Below, piece by piece: positions 20,757 through 28,311 of a stretch of 64,000 nucleotides of DNA. Numbering within the stretch: position 1 is the stretch's first letter; each line of letters opens with the position of its first letter. This stretch comes from Gemmatimonadaceae bacterium (lineage in GTDB: Bacteria > Gemmatimonadota > Gemmatimonadetes > Gemmatimonadales > Gemmatimonadaceae). Under the pieces are notes generated by a model. It saw only the letters and a list, made by a program, of their open reading frames with translations. It was not told the origin of the DNA and made no database searches. The stretch is taken from the NCBI GenBank assembly GCA_036504815.1, contig DASXUN010000021.1:496001-560000 (forward strand). Direction: 5' to 3'. Made by a program: the position numbers and the translations under genes.

Positions 20757-21445
20757 CGCGTTGTCTCAGGTGTGGAAACAGGCAGGGGCACGGCCTTGGG
20801 CGCGCGTCCGATGGCACCGTACTCGCAGGCGCTGCAGCCGTCCTTCAGGTGCTGGCGGCGCTCGACTGGGGCGTCGAGCACCGCCTCGATGAACTCCGCC
20901 TCGGCGGAGCAGACTTCCGGAAAGCGCAGCGCGATCTCGCGCACGGCGCAGTTGTGGTGCCGAATGGTCGTGGCATTGCCGAGGCCGGCAATCGCCTCGC
21001 TCATGTAGCCCTCGGCCGCGAGGAGCTCGGCGAGGAGCTGCGCCCGTTCCTGGAGCGGCAGCGTGGCCAGGCGCGGCTTTGCGGCCTCCGCCATCGCGTC
21101 CCACCGACGGCGGAACAGCTGGACCACCGCCTCGGTTCCCTCGCGCTCGCGCAGCGAGGTGAGTGCATCCATGAGCGGGTCGATGTAGGCGCGCGGAAAG
21201 AGCGCTTCGCCCGCCTCGCTCAACGAGTACGAGAAGACCGGCGCCCCTTGGCCGCGAATCTCGCGGCGGTAGACGATCAGCCCTGCATCGAGAAGCTCCG
21301 TCAGGTGCCGGCGCAGCGCATTGTCGGTGACGCCGAACTGCTTGGCGAGCGCCTTGATGGTAAGCGGCTGCTCCTTCCGGAGCGCGACGAGGATATCGCT
21401 CCGAAGGCCCTTGAATCCGGCGAGGGTGAGAGAGGTGGCCGCCAT
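20753..21445 (-). CDS. sufR: SufR-type winged-helix Fe-S regulator of the suf operon
   Basis: A 230-residue DeoR/ArsR-like regulator. The helix-turn-helix is at about residues 25-55 ([20 protein letters not shown]), then a wing, then a C-terminal sensor part with four cysteines, Cys166, Cys179, Cys204 and Cys207 (HNCAV, EVCSA, GCSAC). This spacing agrees with the cluster-binding region of SufR. In cyanobacteria and mycobacteria SufR represses suf when it holds a cluster. It is first in the operon. The start [13 protein letters not shown] lies 7 bases after a TAGCTT box; a longer start would cross the promoter. Confidence 0.88.
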
Positions 21446-21481
21446 ACCGATAAAGCTAGTCGGGAAGGGTGAATTTGCAAA
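21446..21481 (-). promoter_or_regulatory. suf operon promoter, probably leaderless, with a palindrome at the -35 box
   Basis: Reading leftward: TTGCAA (-35, 21475-21480), 16 bases, TAGCTT (-10, 21453-21458), 7 bases, then the sufR ATG. The -35 lies in the 8-bp palindrome TTTGCAAA (21474-21481). A repressor bound there would block RNA polymerase, which fits autoregulation by SufR. Confidence 0.55.
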
Positions 21482-21554
21482 CGAAAACGTGTGAGAAATG
21501 GAGACTTCGCTGGCCACCGGTAGTGAACACGCCCCAGCAATGTGGACAACCCGC

Positions 21555-21572
21555 TGTTTGTATTGGCAAACA
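21555..21572. promoter_or_regulatory. Inverted repeat TGTTTG-N6-CAAACA in the sufR divergent region
   Basis: A perfect 6-bp inverted repeat with a 6-base spacer in an AT-rich stretch about 110 bases upstream of sufR. The half-site TTTG recurs in the palindrome TTTGCAAA at the sufR -35. Cyanobacterial SufR sites have the form CAAC-N6-GTTG, so the geometry is alike but the half-site differs. It could serve sufR or the divergent secreted-protein gene. Confidence 0.4.
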
Positions 21573-21723
21573 AATGTGTAGTGTATTGATGTAACATCCT
21601 ATTAATAAATGGTTTACATAAGTACTATACGGTGAATTGAAGTACCTTGGTTAACTCCTCTTCCTCCGCAGCGTCTACGGTGCAACGGGGCAGTTCAGTC
21701 CCGACGCACATCCGGAGGTGCAG

Positions 21724-22161
21724 ATGCGCACCATCAAGTTCCTGGGCCTTGTTGCGGCGATGGCCGTGGCCGCACTCCCAGCCCGCGCGCAGGGAAGCCT
21801 GCAACCCGGGCAGTTCCCGGCCGTCGATCGACTGGCTCGCATCGAGGCAAATCGTCTGGTGCATCGGCAGCAGTTGCGGGAGATGCGCGGGCAGCGCCTG
21901 GCGCGGATGCAGGGCCACGGCCGGTTCGCGCGCGCGCACGGCGTCCGCGCGGGCATTCGGGCGGGCGCGCGTGCCGGGCTCCGGGCCGGCCTGCGGGCCG
22001 GACGCCTCGACAACGCCACGCCGGAACAGAAGGCATTCGTCGAGCAGCTGCGCACGCAGCGCCAGTCGGTTCGCGCCCAGGTGCTGGAGGGCAAGCTGAC
22101 GCGAGAACAGGCGCGGGCGCAGATGCGGGCCTGGATCACGGAACATCGGCCCAGGAAGTAG
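21724..22161 (+). CDS. Small Arg-rich secreted protein (Spy/CpxP-like pattern)
   Basis: A 145-residue protein with a signal peptide (MRTIKFLGLVAAMAVAALPARA). The mature part is strongly basic: residues 60-97 are Ala/Gly/Arg repeats (GIRAGARAGLRAGLRAG), followed by NATPEQKAFVEQLRTQRQSVRAQVLEGKLTREQ, reminiscent of the helical LTxxQ-type region of Spy/CpxP periplasmic chaperones. The ATG was chosen over a GTG two codons upstream because GGAGG stands 5 bases before it. Function unknown; a periplasmic stress or nucleic-acid-binding role is only a guess. Confidence 0.75.
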   Translation: MRTIKFLGLVAAMAVAALPARAQGSLQPGQFPAVDRLARIEANRLVHRQQLREMRGQRLARMQGHGRFARAHGVRAGIRAGARAGLRAGLRAGRLDNATPEQKAFVEQLRTQRQSVRAQVLEGKLTREQARAQMRAWITEHRPRK

Positions 22162-22198
22162 GTATTACACTCAGCCTCCAGGGGTGGGGGTGAGAACG

Positions 22199-22236
22199 CC
22201 AACGCCGCAACGGCTCACACAGCGCTGCGGCGTTGG
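22199..22236 (+). terminator. Stem-loop after the Arg-rich protein gene
   Basis: A perfect 11-bp inverted repeat (CCAACGCCGCA / TGCGGCGTTGG) with a 16-base loop, followed by a short pyrimidine stretch (TCGTTTCC). It is 37 bases past the stop codon, in the gap between convergent genes. Confidence 0.55.
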
Positions 22237-22264
22237 TCGTTTCCGTCCCTCCCGACGGACGATG

Positions 22265-22288
22265 AAGGGCCGGCTTTCGCCGGCCCTT
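22265..22288. terminator. Perfect GC-rich hairpin between convergent genes
   Basis: AAGGGCCGGC and GCCGGCCCTT (10 bp, perfect) around the tetraloop TTTC. It lies between the 3' ends of two converging genes and looks like a bidirectional terminator, although the flanking T-runs are short. Confidence 0.65.
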
Positions 22289-22353
22289 GGTCGCAAATCG
22301 CTCTCCTCAATCGGTATCCTGGATCCCGTTCCGGATTCCCAATCCTCAGTCTG

Positions 22354-23460
22354 TCACTTCCTGTGGTAATTGACGATCGGCAAGAACTTCACATTCGCAT
22401 TCCGCGCGATGTTGATCACGCCGATCTGCATGCCGTTGAGTTCGCGGGCGTAGTTCACCAGGCCAATCGTGAGGCCGGTCTGCTGGCCGCGCATGGCGTT
22501 CACCGCCGAGACGGAAACACCGCGCATGCTGCCGCCCTTCTCGAGGCGGGCGAGCACCGGCGCCACCATCAGGCCGTTCATGTGGTTGGCGCCGATCATC
22601 GGTGCCATGGCGAACTTCCTGATGGTCGGCGAGCCAATGCCCACACCCGCGATGGCGATACCGTCCACGCTCCGGCCGGCGCCGACGCCAATCGCTCCGA
22701 TGGCCACGCCGCGCAGGTCACCGCCGACGCCAAACCCGACGCCGCCGAATCCAACGCCGCGGAAATCACCGCCGACGCCGGCGCCAATGCCGCCGACGAG
22801 CACGCCACGCCCGTTGCCGCCGGCGCCCACGCCGATGCCACCCGCCGCGATCCCGCTGAAGTCGCCGCCCACGCCGGCGCCGATGCCGCCCAGCAGCAGG
22901 CCACGGCCGCTACCGCCCGCGCCCACGCCCACCAATCCGGCGGCGGCGCCGCGGATGCTGCCGCCTACGCCCGCGCCCACGCCGCCGAGCAGGATGCCGT
23001 GCACGTCGCCGCCAGCGCCGGCGCCGATGCCGCCCAGGGCGAGGCCGTCGAGGTCACCGCCCGTGCCCACGCCGACACCGGCAACGGTGATCCCGCGCAC
23101 GCGGCCGCCGCTCCCGACGCCGACTGGGGCGACGGCAATGCCCTTCAGCTCTTTCGCGACTCCGATGCCAAAGAGGCTGGCGGCGATACCGTGCACCGAT
23201 CCTGCGCCAGTCATCGGCAGGCCGACGGCAAAGCCGCGGACCTCACCGCTCATCGGTTCGTAGGGGGTCCAGATGGTGACGTTGGCACCCTTCACGGACT
23301 GCAGGTCACGGTCGCGGAAGTTGAGGCGCAGCCCGGCGACATTCGGGTAGTTGCCGATGGAGAGGCCGTGGCGCACCGGGCGCGCACTCGAGGCGTCCTG
23401 CGCCAGTGCGGGGATCGTGACGGCGACAAGCGCGAACGCGATGGCAGTCTGGAGACGCAT
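22354..23460 (-). CDS. LA_2272-type surface repeat protein with 16-residue glycine-rich repeats
   Basis: A 368-residue exported protein (signal peptide ending IPALA). From about residue 120 to 275 it consists of some nine or ten copies of a 16-residue unit of the form GGDxxGxxxGGIGAGx. The end (GLTIGLVNYARELNGMQIGVINIARN) matches the LA_2272-type pattern, in which short Gly-Asn repeats recur in surface proteins. The regular spacing suggests a beta-solenoid or a membrane-associated beta structure. There are no catalytic residues. The function is unknown; a surface or adhesive role is plausible. Its coding DNA is a 48-bp imperfect tandem repeat, so copy number may vary between strains. Confidence 0.8.
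   Translation of the reverse strand: MRLQTAIAFALVAVTIPALAQDASSARPVRHGLSIGNYPNVAGLRLNFRDRDLQSVKGANVTIWTPYEPMSGEVRGFAVGLPMTGAGSVHGIAASLFGIGVAKELKGIAVAPVGVGSGGRVRGITVAGVGVGTGGDLDGLALGGIGAGAGGDVHGILLGGVGAGVGGSIRGAAAGLVGVGAGGSGRGLLLGGIGAGVGGDFSGIAAGGIGVGAGGNGRGVLVGGIGAGVGGDFRGVGFGGVGFGVGGDLRGVAIGAIGVGAGRSVDGIAIAGVGIGSPTIRKFAMAPMIGANHMNGLMVAPVLARLEKGGSMRGVSVSAVNAMRGQQTGLTIGLVNYARELNGMQIGVINIARNANVKFLPIVNYHRK
22600..23100. repeat. 48-bp imperfect coding tandem repeat
   Basis: The region coding the 16-residue units repeats at the DNA level with period 48, alternating between GCCGCCGACGCC-like and GCCACCCGCGCC-like blocks. Nine to ten units are present; boundaries are approximate. Confidence 0.75.
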
Positions 23461-23648
23461 GGAACAGCTCTCGTCCTGGGGTGGAGACGGGTGGTGATCT
23501 GGGCCTTACGATCCCGGCAACGTTCAGGTTTCTGCGCGCAACGCCAGGCGCACGCCCCACCCTTCGACACATTCACGGAGCAAAGGGTTTCGCGGTGTTC
23601 CCGCGTGACCGAGGGCGCCGTACCTTCTGCCCATCACAGGGGGACTCC

Positions 23649-25514
23649 ATGGTCACCGTCCGCTCGCGCCGCCTGGCGCGCCCGACCCTCGCCGTCGCGC
23701 TCCTTGCGCTTGCGGCGCTCAGCTTGATCGCGCCCGCCATCGCGGCGCAGGACACCGTCGCCGCCGCACCGGAATACACGTTCCGTCAGGTGATGATTCC
23801 CATGCGCGACGGAGTGAAGCTCAATACCGTCATCTTCGCACCCCGGGATCAGCGCGAGCCGCTGCCGTTCATGTTCATCCGCACGCCGTACGGCGCGCCG
23901 CAGGAGCGGTTCCCGATCGCCGGCGCGTACCCCGAACTTGCGGCCGAGCGATACATCTTCGTGATGCAGGACATCCGCGGACGCTACAAGAGCGAGGGAC
24001 AGTTCGTGATGCAGCGGCCGCCACGCATCGTCGACGGCCCAGGGCCGCGTGTGGATGAATCGACCGACGCGTGGGACACCATCGACTGGCTGCTGAAGAA
24101 CGTCGCCAGCCACAACGGCAAGGTGGGGATGATGGGCGTCTCGTACCCGGGCTGGCTGACCGCGATGGCCATGCTCGACCCGCATCCCGCTCTCGCGGCG
24201 GTCAGCCCGCAGGCGTCACCGGCCGACATGTGGATTGGCGACGACTTCCACCACAACGGCGCGTTCCGCCTGAGCTACGGCTTCGAGTACGCCGCGATGA
24301 TGGAGACGTCCAAGGAAAGCGAGCAGTTCGCTTTCGACCGCTACGACACCTTCGACTGGTACCTCAAGCTCGGCTCGCTCGCGAACGTCAACGCCAAGTA
24401 CCTCAAGGGGAAGATCCCCACGTGGAACGACTACGTGGCGCATCCCGACTATGACGGTTTCTGGCAGCGGCAGGCGATGCAGTCGTACCTGACGCGGGTC
24501 ACGGTGCCCACCCTCAACGTCGCCGGCTGGTGGGACCAGGAGGACTTCTACGGGCCCGTGCACATCTACCGCACGCTCGAGAAGAAGGACGTGAAGGCCA
24601 ACAACTTCCTCGTCGTCGGCCCCTGGAACCACGGCGGCTGGCGTCGCGAGGGACGCACGCTCGGCAAGATCGATTTTGGCGCCGCGACGGGCGTGGAGTA
24701 CCGCGCCAAGATCGAGGCGCCGTTCTTCGCGAAGTTCCTCAAGGGGAAAGGCGACTACGTGCCCGCCGAGGCGACCGTCTTCGAGAGCGGCAGCAACACG
24801 TGGCGCACGTTCAGCGCGTGGCCGCCCCGCGAGGCGGTAACCCGGTCGCTGTACTTCCAGGCCAACGGCGAGCTTTCGCTGAAAGCGCCCACCACCACCG
24901 GCAACGACTCGTTCGTGAGCGATCCCGCGCATCCGGTGCCGTATCGCAGCCGGCCGATCGAGCCGACGTACTATGCAAAGGGTTCGGGGTGGGGCGCGTG
25001 GCTCACCGAGGATCAGCGCTTCGTGAAGGACCGTCCCGACGTGCTGACGTGGGAATCACCGACGCTGAGCGAGGACCTGGTGCTGGCCGGTGATGTCACG
25101 GCCCGGCTCTACGTCTCCACCACCGGCAGCGATGCCGACTGGATCGTGAAGCTGATCGACGTCTATCCCGAAGACTACGCAAAGAACGGAAAGCTGGGCG
25201 GCTACGAATTGATGGTGGCCAACGATGTCTTCCGGTCGCGCTACCGTGAGTCGTTCGAGACGCCGAGGGCGATGGTGCCCAATCAGGTCACGCCGGTCAC
25301 CATTGACCTGCATACGCAGAGTTACCGGTTCCAGAAGGGGCATCGCGTGATGGTGCAGGTGCAGAGCACCTGGTTCCCCCTCATCGACCGCAATCCGCAG
25401 CGCTACGTGCCGAACATCTTCGAGGCGAAGGAGAGCGACTTCACGGCGCAAACACACCGTGTCTGGCGCACGCCGACGCAGGCGTCGCGGGTCGACGTGC
25501 AGGTCGTTCCCTAG
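23649..25514 (+). CDS. S15/CocE-NonD family hydrolase, secreted (second copy)
   Basis: A 621-residue paralogue of the hydrolase at 9.5-11.4 kb. It has a signal peptide ending AIAAQ, the N-terminal hydrolase fold with the nucleophile in GVSYPGWLT, RIVDGPGPRVDES, the His-containing LVVGPWNHGGWRREG, and the C-terminal PepX_C jelly roll. It probably acts on peptides or acyl amides outside the cytoplasm. AGGGGGA precedes the chosen ATG at good spacing, and a TACCTT box stands about 25 bases upstream. It faces the MobA-like gene tail to tail. Confidence 0.9.
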   Translation: MVTVRSRRLARPTLAVALLALAALSLIAPAIAAQDTVAAAPEYTFRQVMIPMRDGVKLNTVIFAPRDQREPLPFMFIRTPYGAPQERFPIAGAYPELAAERYIFVMQDIRGRYKSEGQFVMQRPPRIVDGPGPRVDESTDAWDTIDWLLKNVASHNGKVGMMGVSYPGWLTAMAMLDPHPALAAVSPQASPADMWIGDDFHHNGAFRLSYGFEYAAMMETSKESEQFAFDRYDTFDWYLKLGSLANVNAKYLKGKIPTWNDYVAHPDYDGFWQRQAMQSYLTRVTVPTLNVAGWWDQEDFYGPVHIYRTLEKKDVKANNFLVVGPWNHGGWRREGRTLGKIDFGAATGVEYRAKIEAPFFAKFLKGKGDYVPAEATVFESGSNTWRTFSAWPPREAVTRSLYFQANGELSLKAPTTTGNDSFVSDPAHPVPYRSRPIEPTYYAKGSGWGAWLTEDQRFVKDRPDVLTWESPTLSEDLVLAGDVTARLYVSTTGSDADWIVKLIDVYPEDYAKNGKLGGYELMVANDVFRSRYRESFETPRAMVPNQVTPVTIDLHTQSYRFQKGHRVMVQVQSTWFPLIDRNPQRYVPNIFEAKESDFTAQTHRVWRTPTQASRVDVQVVP

Positions 25515-25549
25515 GGCGTTCCAAAAAGATCTCCCGACGTCGCAGCACA

Positions 25550-25566
25550 GCGCCCTGGCAGGGCGC
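25550..25566. terminator. GC-rich palindrome between convergent genes
   Basis: GCGCCC and GGGCGC around a 5-base loop, 35 bases after the hydrolase stop. It probably ends transcription from the left. Confidence 0.45.
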
Positions 25567-25589
25567 GGCCAGCGGCTGGGTCCCGTCGA

Positions 25590-26165
25590 TCAAGTCAGAT
25601 CTGACTTGGCGTCGATGTCCCGCCGCACGCCGGGATCGTCGACTGGGACCTCATGCACGCGCGCGCCGTAGGCGTGCACCACCGCGCGGGCGCCGCCATC
25701 GGTCACGGTCATCAACTCGCGCCACGACTCGCGGGAGAACCAGACGGGATGCCCGCGCCGTCCTTCGTGCACGGGGACCACAATCGGCGCGTTCGTCCGT
25801 CGCGCGGCGTCCAGCACCGCCATCGCGCTCGTGGCGTGCGCGAACGGGTGATCCACGGGCCAGACGAGGACGCCTTCGGCCGTGGTATTGGCCAATTGCG
25901 CGAGGCCAAGCCGCAGGCTGGTGATCTGCTCGTCCGTGGCGCGCGGATTCACAACCGTCCGCACGCCACCCGGGACGGTGACGTCCGGCGGGACGACGAC
26001 CACCACCGGATCGGCGCCGGACGTCAGGCAGTGCTCGATCACGACGTCGACAAACCGTCGGCCGTCCGGGAGCACGGCGTTCACCTTGGGTTCACCGAAG
26101 CGCGTGCCGGCGCCGGCCGCCAGTACGATGGCGGCGAAGGGATGCTCCTTGTAAAGGCTCATCAT
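25590..26165 (-). CDS. MobA-like NTP transferase (molybdenum cofactor cytidylyl/guanylyltransferase type)
   Basis: A 191-residue NTP_transf_3 protein. The nucleotide-binding start is AAIVLAAGAGTRFGEPK, then ITSLRLGLAQL and WPVDHPFAHA with the metal-binding Asp, and RRGHPVWFSRESW near the end. Homologues (MocA, YgfJ, PucB) add CMP or GMP to molybdopterin for hydroxylases of the xanthine dehydrogenase family. Position supports this: the start ATGATGA overlaps the stop of the FAD subunit of such an enzyme. The last codons lie in an 18-bp perfect palindrome. Confidence 0.88.
   Translation of the reverse strand: MMSLYKEHPFAAIVLAAGAGTRFGEPKVNAVLPDGRRFVDVVIEHCLTSGADPVVVVVPPDVTVPGGVRTVVNPRATDEQITSLRLGLAQLANTTAEGVLVWPVDHPFAHATSAMAVLDAARRTNAPIVVPVHEGRRGHPVWFSRESWRELMTVTDGGARAVVHAYGARVHEVPVDDPGVRRDIDAKSDLT
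25591..25608. repeat. 18-bp perfect palindrome over the 3' end of the MobA-like gene
   Basis: CAAGTCAGATCTGACTTG reads the same on both strands. It covers the last codons and part of the stop codon. It may add to termination with the nearby GC hairpin or be a binding site for a dimeric protein. Confidence 0.6.
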
Positions 26166-27130
26166 CTCCTCGGGTCCAGCTGCCGCAGCGCGCGCCGCAG
26201 CAGCGCCTGTGCCTGCCAAACCTTGTACCCGTTGTGTTCGAGCGGCTTCGCATCGTACATCGCACGCTCGGCCAGCGCGTCAATGCTGTCGTCGTCCAGC
26301 CCGCCCGTCGCGACATCCTCCTCGACCGACGAATTGATGCGATACGGCTCGAGGGAGACGCCGCCCAGGGCCACGCGAACGCCACCATCGGCGCGCCGGT
26401 GCGCGGCGAGCGACACCGTGGCGAAATCCCACGCGCCGCGCTGCATCAGCTTCTCGTAGAACTGCGTGCCGTGCGCCGCGGAGGCCGGGAGCAGCACGGC
26501 GGCGATGAACTCGCCGATGGCGAGCGTGGTCTCGCCCTGTGCCCGGCGCGCCGCCCCGTCGAAGAGCGACTGCACGCTCACCGTGCGGGTCCCCGACGGG
26601 CCGGTCACCTCGACCGTCGCCTCGAGCGCCGTCAGCGCTACCAGTGGATCGCTCGGATGCACCGCGTGGCACGGCCCCGGGGTGAAGAGGGCATGAAAGT
26701 GGTTCTCGCCCGTCTCGGCGAGGCAATCGGTGCCGCCGTTCTTGAAGCAGGGCAGACCGCCGCGGAAATACCAGCAGCGCGGACGCTGCGCGAGGTTCCC
26801 GCCAATCGTGCCCATCGTCCGCAGCTGCGGCGTGCCCACCGATGCTGCGGCCTGCGCGAGCGCGGCATAGCGCTCGAGGATGCCGGCGTGCGACGCGAGA
26901 TCCGCCAATCGCACCGCGCATCCGATGCGCGCGGAGCCGTCCTCGTTCAGCTGGACCTCGCGCGCCCCCGGCAGGCGCCGCAGGTCCACCAGCGTCTCCG
27001 GCTGCATCACCCCTTCCTTCATCGCGACCACCAGATCAGTGCCGCCGCCCAGCGGCGCCGCGTGCGGCGCGCTGAGCGCCCGGACGGCATCGTCGGGAGA
27101 GGCAGCCTGATGGACGGTGAAGGGATGCAT
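26162..27130 (-). CDS. Molybdenum hydroxylase FAD-binding subunit (PaoB/YagS-like)
   Basis: A 322-residue FAD_binding_5/CO_deh_flav_C protein. FAD-binding motifs are APLGGGTDLVVAMK and TMGTIGGNLAQRPRCWYFRG. The cysteine-rich insertion RCWYFRGGLPCFKNGG and CLAETG matches the extra 4Fe-4S cluster of E. coli PaoB. It passes electrons from the Moco and 2Fe-2S subunits to an acceptor. The other two subunits are not next to it but 9.3 kb away on the same strand. Whether it serves those or an unlinked partner is inference. Confidence 0.9.
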   Translation of the reverse strand: MHPFTVHQAASPDDAVRALSAPHAAPLGGGTDLVVAMKEGVMQPETLVDLRRLPGAREVQLNEDGSARIGCAVRLADLASHAGILERYAALAQAAASVGTPQLRTMGTIGGNLAQRPRCWYFRGGLPCFKNGGTDCLAETGENHFHALFTPGPCHAVHPSDPLVALTALEATVEVTGPSGTRTVSVQSLFDGAARRAQGETTLAIGEFIAAVLLPASAAHGTQFYEKLMQRGAWDFATVSLAAHRRADGGVRVALGGVSLEPYRINSSVEEDVATGGLDDDSIDALAERAMYDAKPLEHNGYKVWQAQALLRRALRQLDPRR

Positions 27131-27162
27131 GGCCGCAGGGTGTCGGGGGGCGGTACGCCGAA

Positions 27163-27177
27163 GGTACTTTGTCTATC
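27163..27177 (+). promoter_or_regulatory. Candidate leaderless promoter of the lipoprotein gene
   Basis: GGTACTTT followed by 7 bases and a GTG start, identical in layout to the box before the GH9 gene. No Shine-Dalgarno is visible. Confidence 0.45.
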
Positions 27178-28311
27178 GTGACCCGGCGATTCCTGAACAA
27201 GCTGGCCGATTACGCGTCGCGTCGCCACCTCATCGTGTCGGGCGTGGCGTGCCTTGCCGTCGTGGCCGGATGCGCACGCGACGCGACGCGTAGTGCGAGC
27301 GGCGACGCGGGCGCAGCGCCACCCGTGGCCGACAGCGCCGCCCGGCACCGCGCCGACTCGGCGGCGGCGATGGCGGCCGTGCGTGACACCGCACTCGCCC
27401 GCCGGCTCTCGCCCACAGCGGAGTCGCTCGCGCCGTACCTCGTTTTCACGCCGGCCGAGGAACGCCTGTTCGTGGCCGCGGTGCGCAACAAGCGCTGGCT
27501 GCTCGACGAGGGGCGCATTGACGTCGATGTACGAAAGGACAGTGCGAAGATGCGCGCGTTCCGTGAGGCGGCGCCCGTTTTGAGTCCCGTGCCGGCACGC
27601 GGCGTCCTTCGCCTGTGGTGGGCGCAGGGGGCGGAAGATGTCGTCGTGGATTCCTTCGCGGTCTACAACGGGCGCATCGTGCGGGGCGTCCTTGGCTCGG
27701 CGGCGCTCGACAGCGCGGCGCGCGGTCCGGGAAACTTTGCGGCGCTCGCCGTGCGCGCCGACAGCGCCCGTGCGCCTGTGCCCACGACGTGCGACCTGCG
27801 TGCCGCACCGGACAGCGCGACGCTCGCCACGCTGGCCGCGCTCACGCCGGCGGAGCGCCGGGCGCGCGCCGCCGGCAAGTCGACCGACAGCGCGTTCAGC
27901 GCGCGGGTGCTCTTCGTGCGCGACTCGCTGGAAGGTGTGCTGCGCCTCGAACGGCCGCCGTACGAGCGCCTGCAACGCCGCACGAAGCTCGCGTGGAGCC
28001 AGGTGCGCGGGTGTTTTGGCAGCGCGCGCCGGGCGCTGGTGGTGAGCCTGCGCGCCGGCGACGCGGAGTGGGTGCGCGAGCGGCTCGTGCTCATCAGTCC
28101 CGACGGTGCCGTGATGGCGCTGCGCGTGAACGACGGCCGGTTCCGCGCGCACGACCTGCTGACGGCGTTCGACGCCGATGGCGACGGCGTGGACGACCTG
28201 GCGGCGCGCGGCACGACGCAGCGCGCCGGCGGCACGTCCATCTTGCGCGTGGATCTGACCAGGAAACTCGCGGAGCGCCTGGCGGCGGGTTTCGCGTGGG
28301 AAGTGTTCTAG
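27178..28311 (+). CDS. Lipoprotein of unknown function
   Basis: A 377-residue protein with a Tat-free lipoprotein signal: MTRRFLNKLADYASRRHL, a hydrophobic stretch, and the lipobox VVAGC. The mature part is rich in Ala, Arg, Asp and Ser. Segments such as DSAARHRADSAAAMAAVRD are probably helical. VRGCFGSARRALVVSLRAGDAEWVRERLVLIS looks like a beta-sandwich core, and FDADGDGVDDLAARG is an EF-hand-like or dockerin-like calcium loop near the end. I do not recognise a family. The GTG start is supported by the TACTTT box and the signal peptide. Its stop overlaps the stop of the convergent peptidase gene. Confidence 0.78.
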   Translation: MTRRFLNKLADYASRRHLIVSGVACLAVVAGCARDATRSASGDAGAAPPVADSAARHRADSAAAMAAVRDTALARRLSPTAESLAPYLVFTPAEERLFVAAVRNKRWLLDEGRIDVDVRKDSAKMRAFREAAPVLSPVPARGVLRLWWAQGAEDVVVDSFAVYNGRIVRGVLGSAALDSAARGPGNFAALAVRADSARAPVPTTCDLRAAPDSATLATLAALTPAERRARAAGKSTDSAFSARVLFVRDSLEGVLRLERPPYERLQRRTKLAWSQVRGCFGSARRALVVSLRAGDAEWVRERLVLISPDGAVMALRVNDGRFRAHDLLTAFDADGDGVDDLAARGTTQRAGGTSILRVDLTRKLAERLAAGFAWEVF

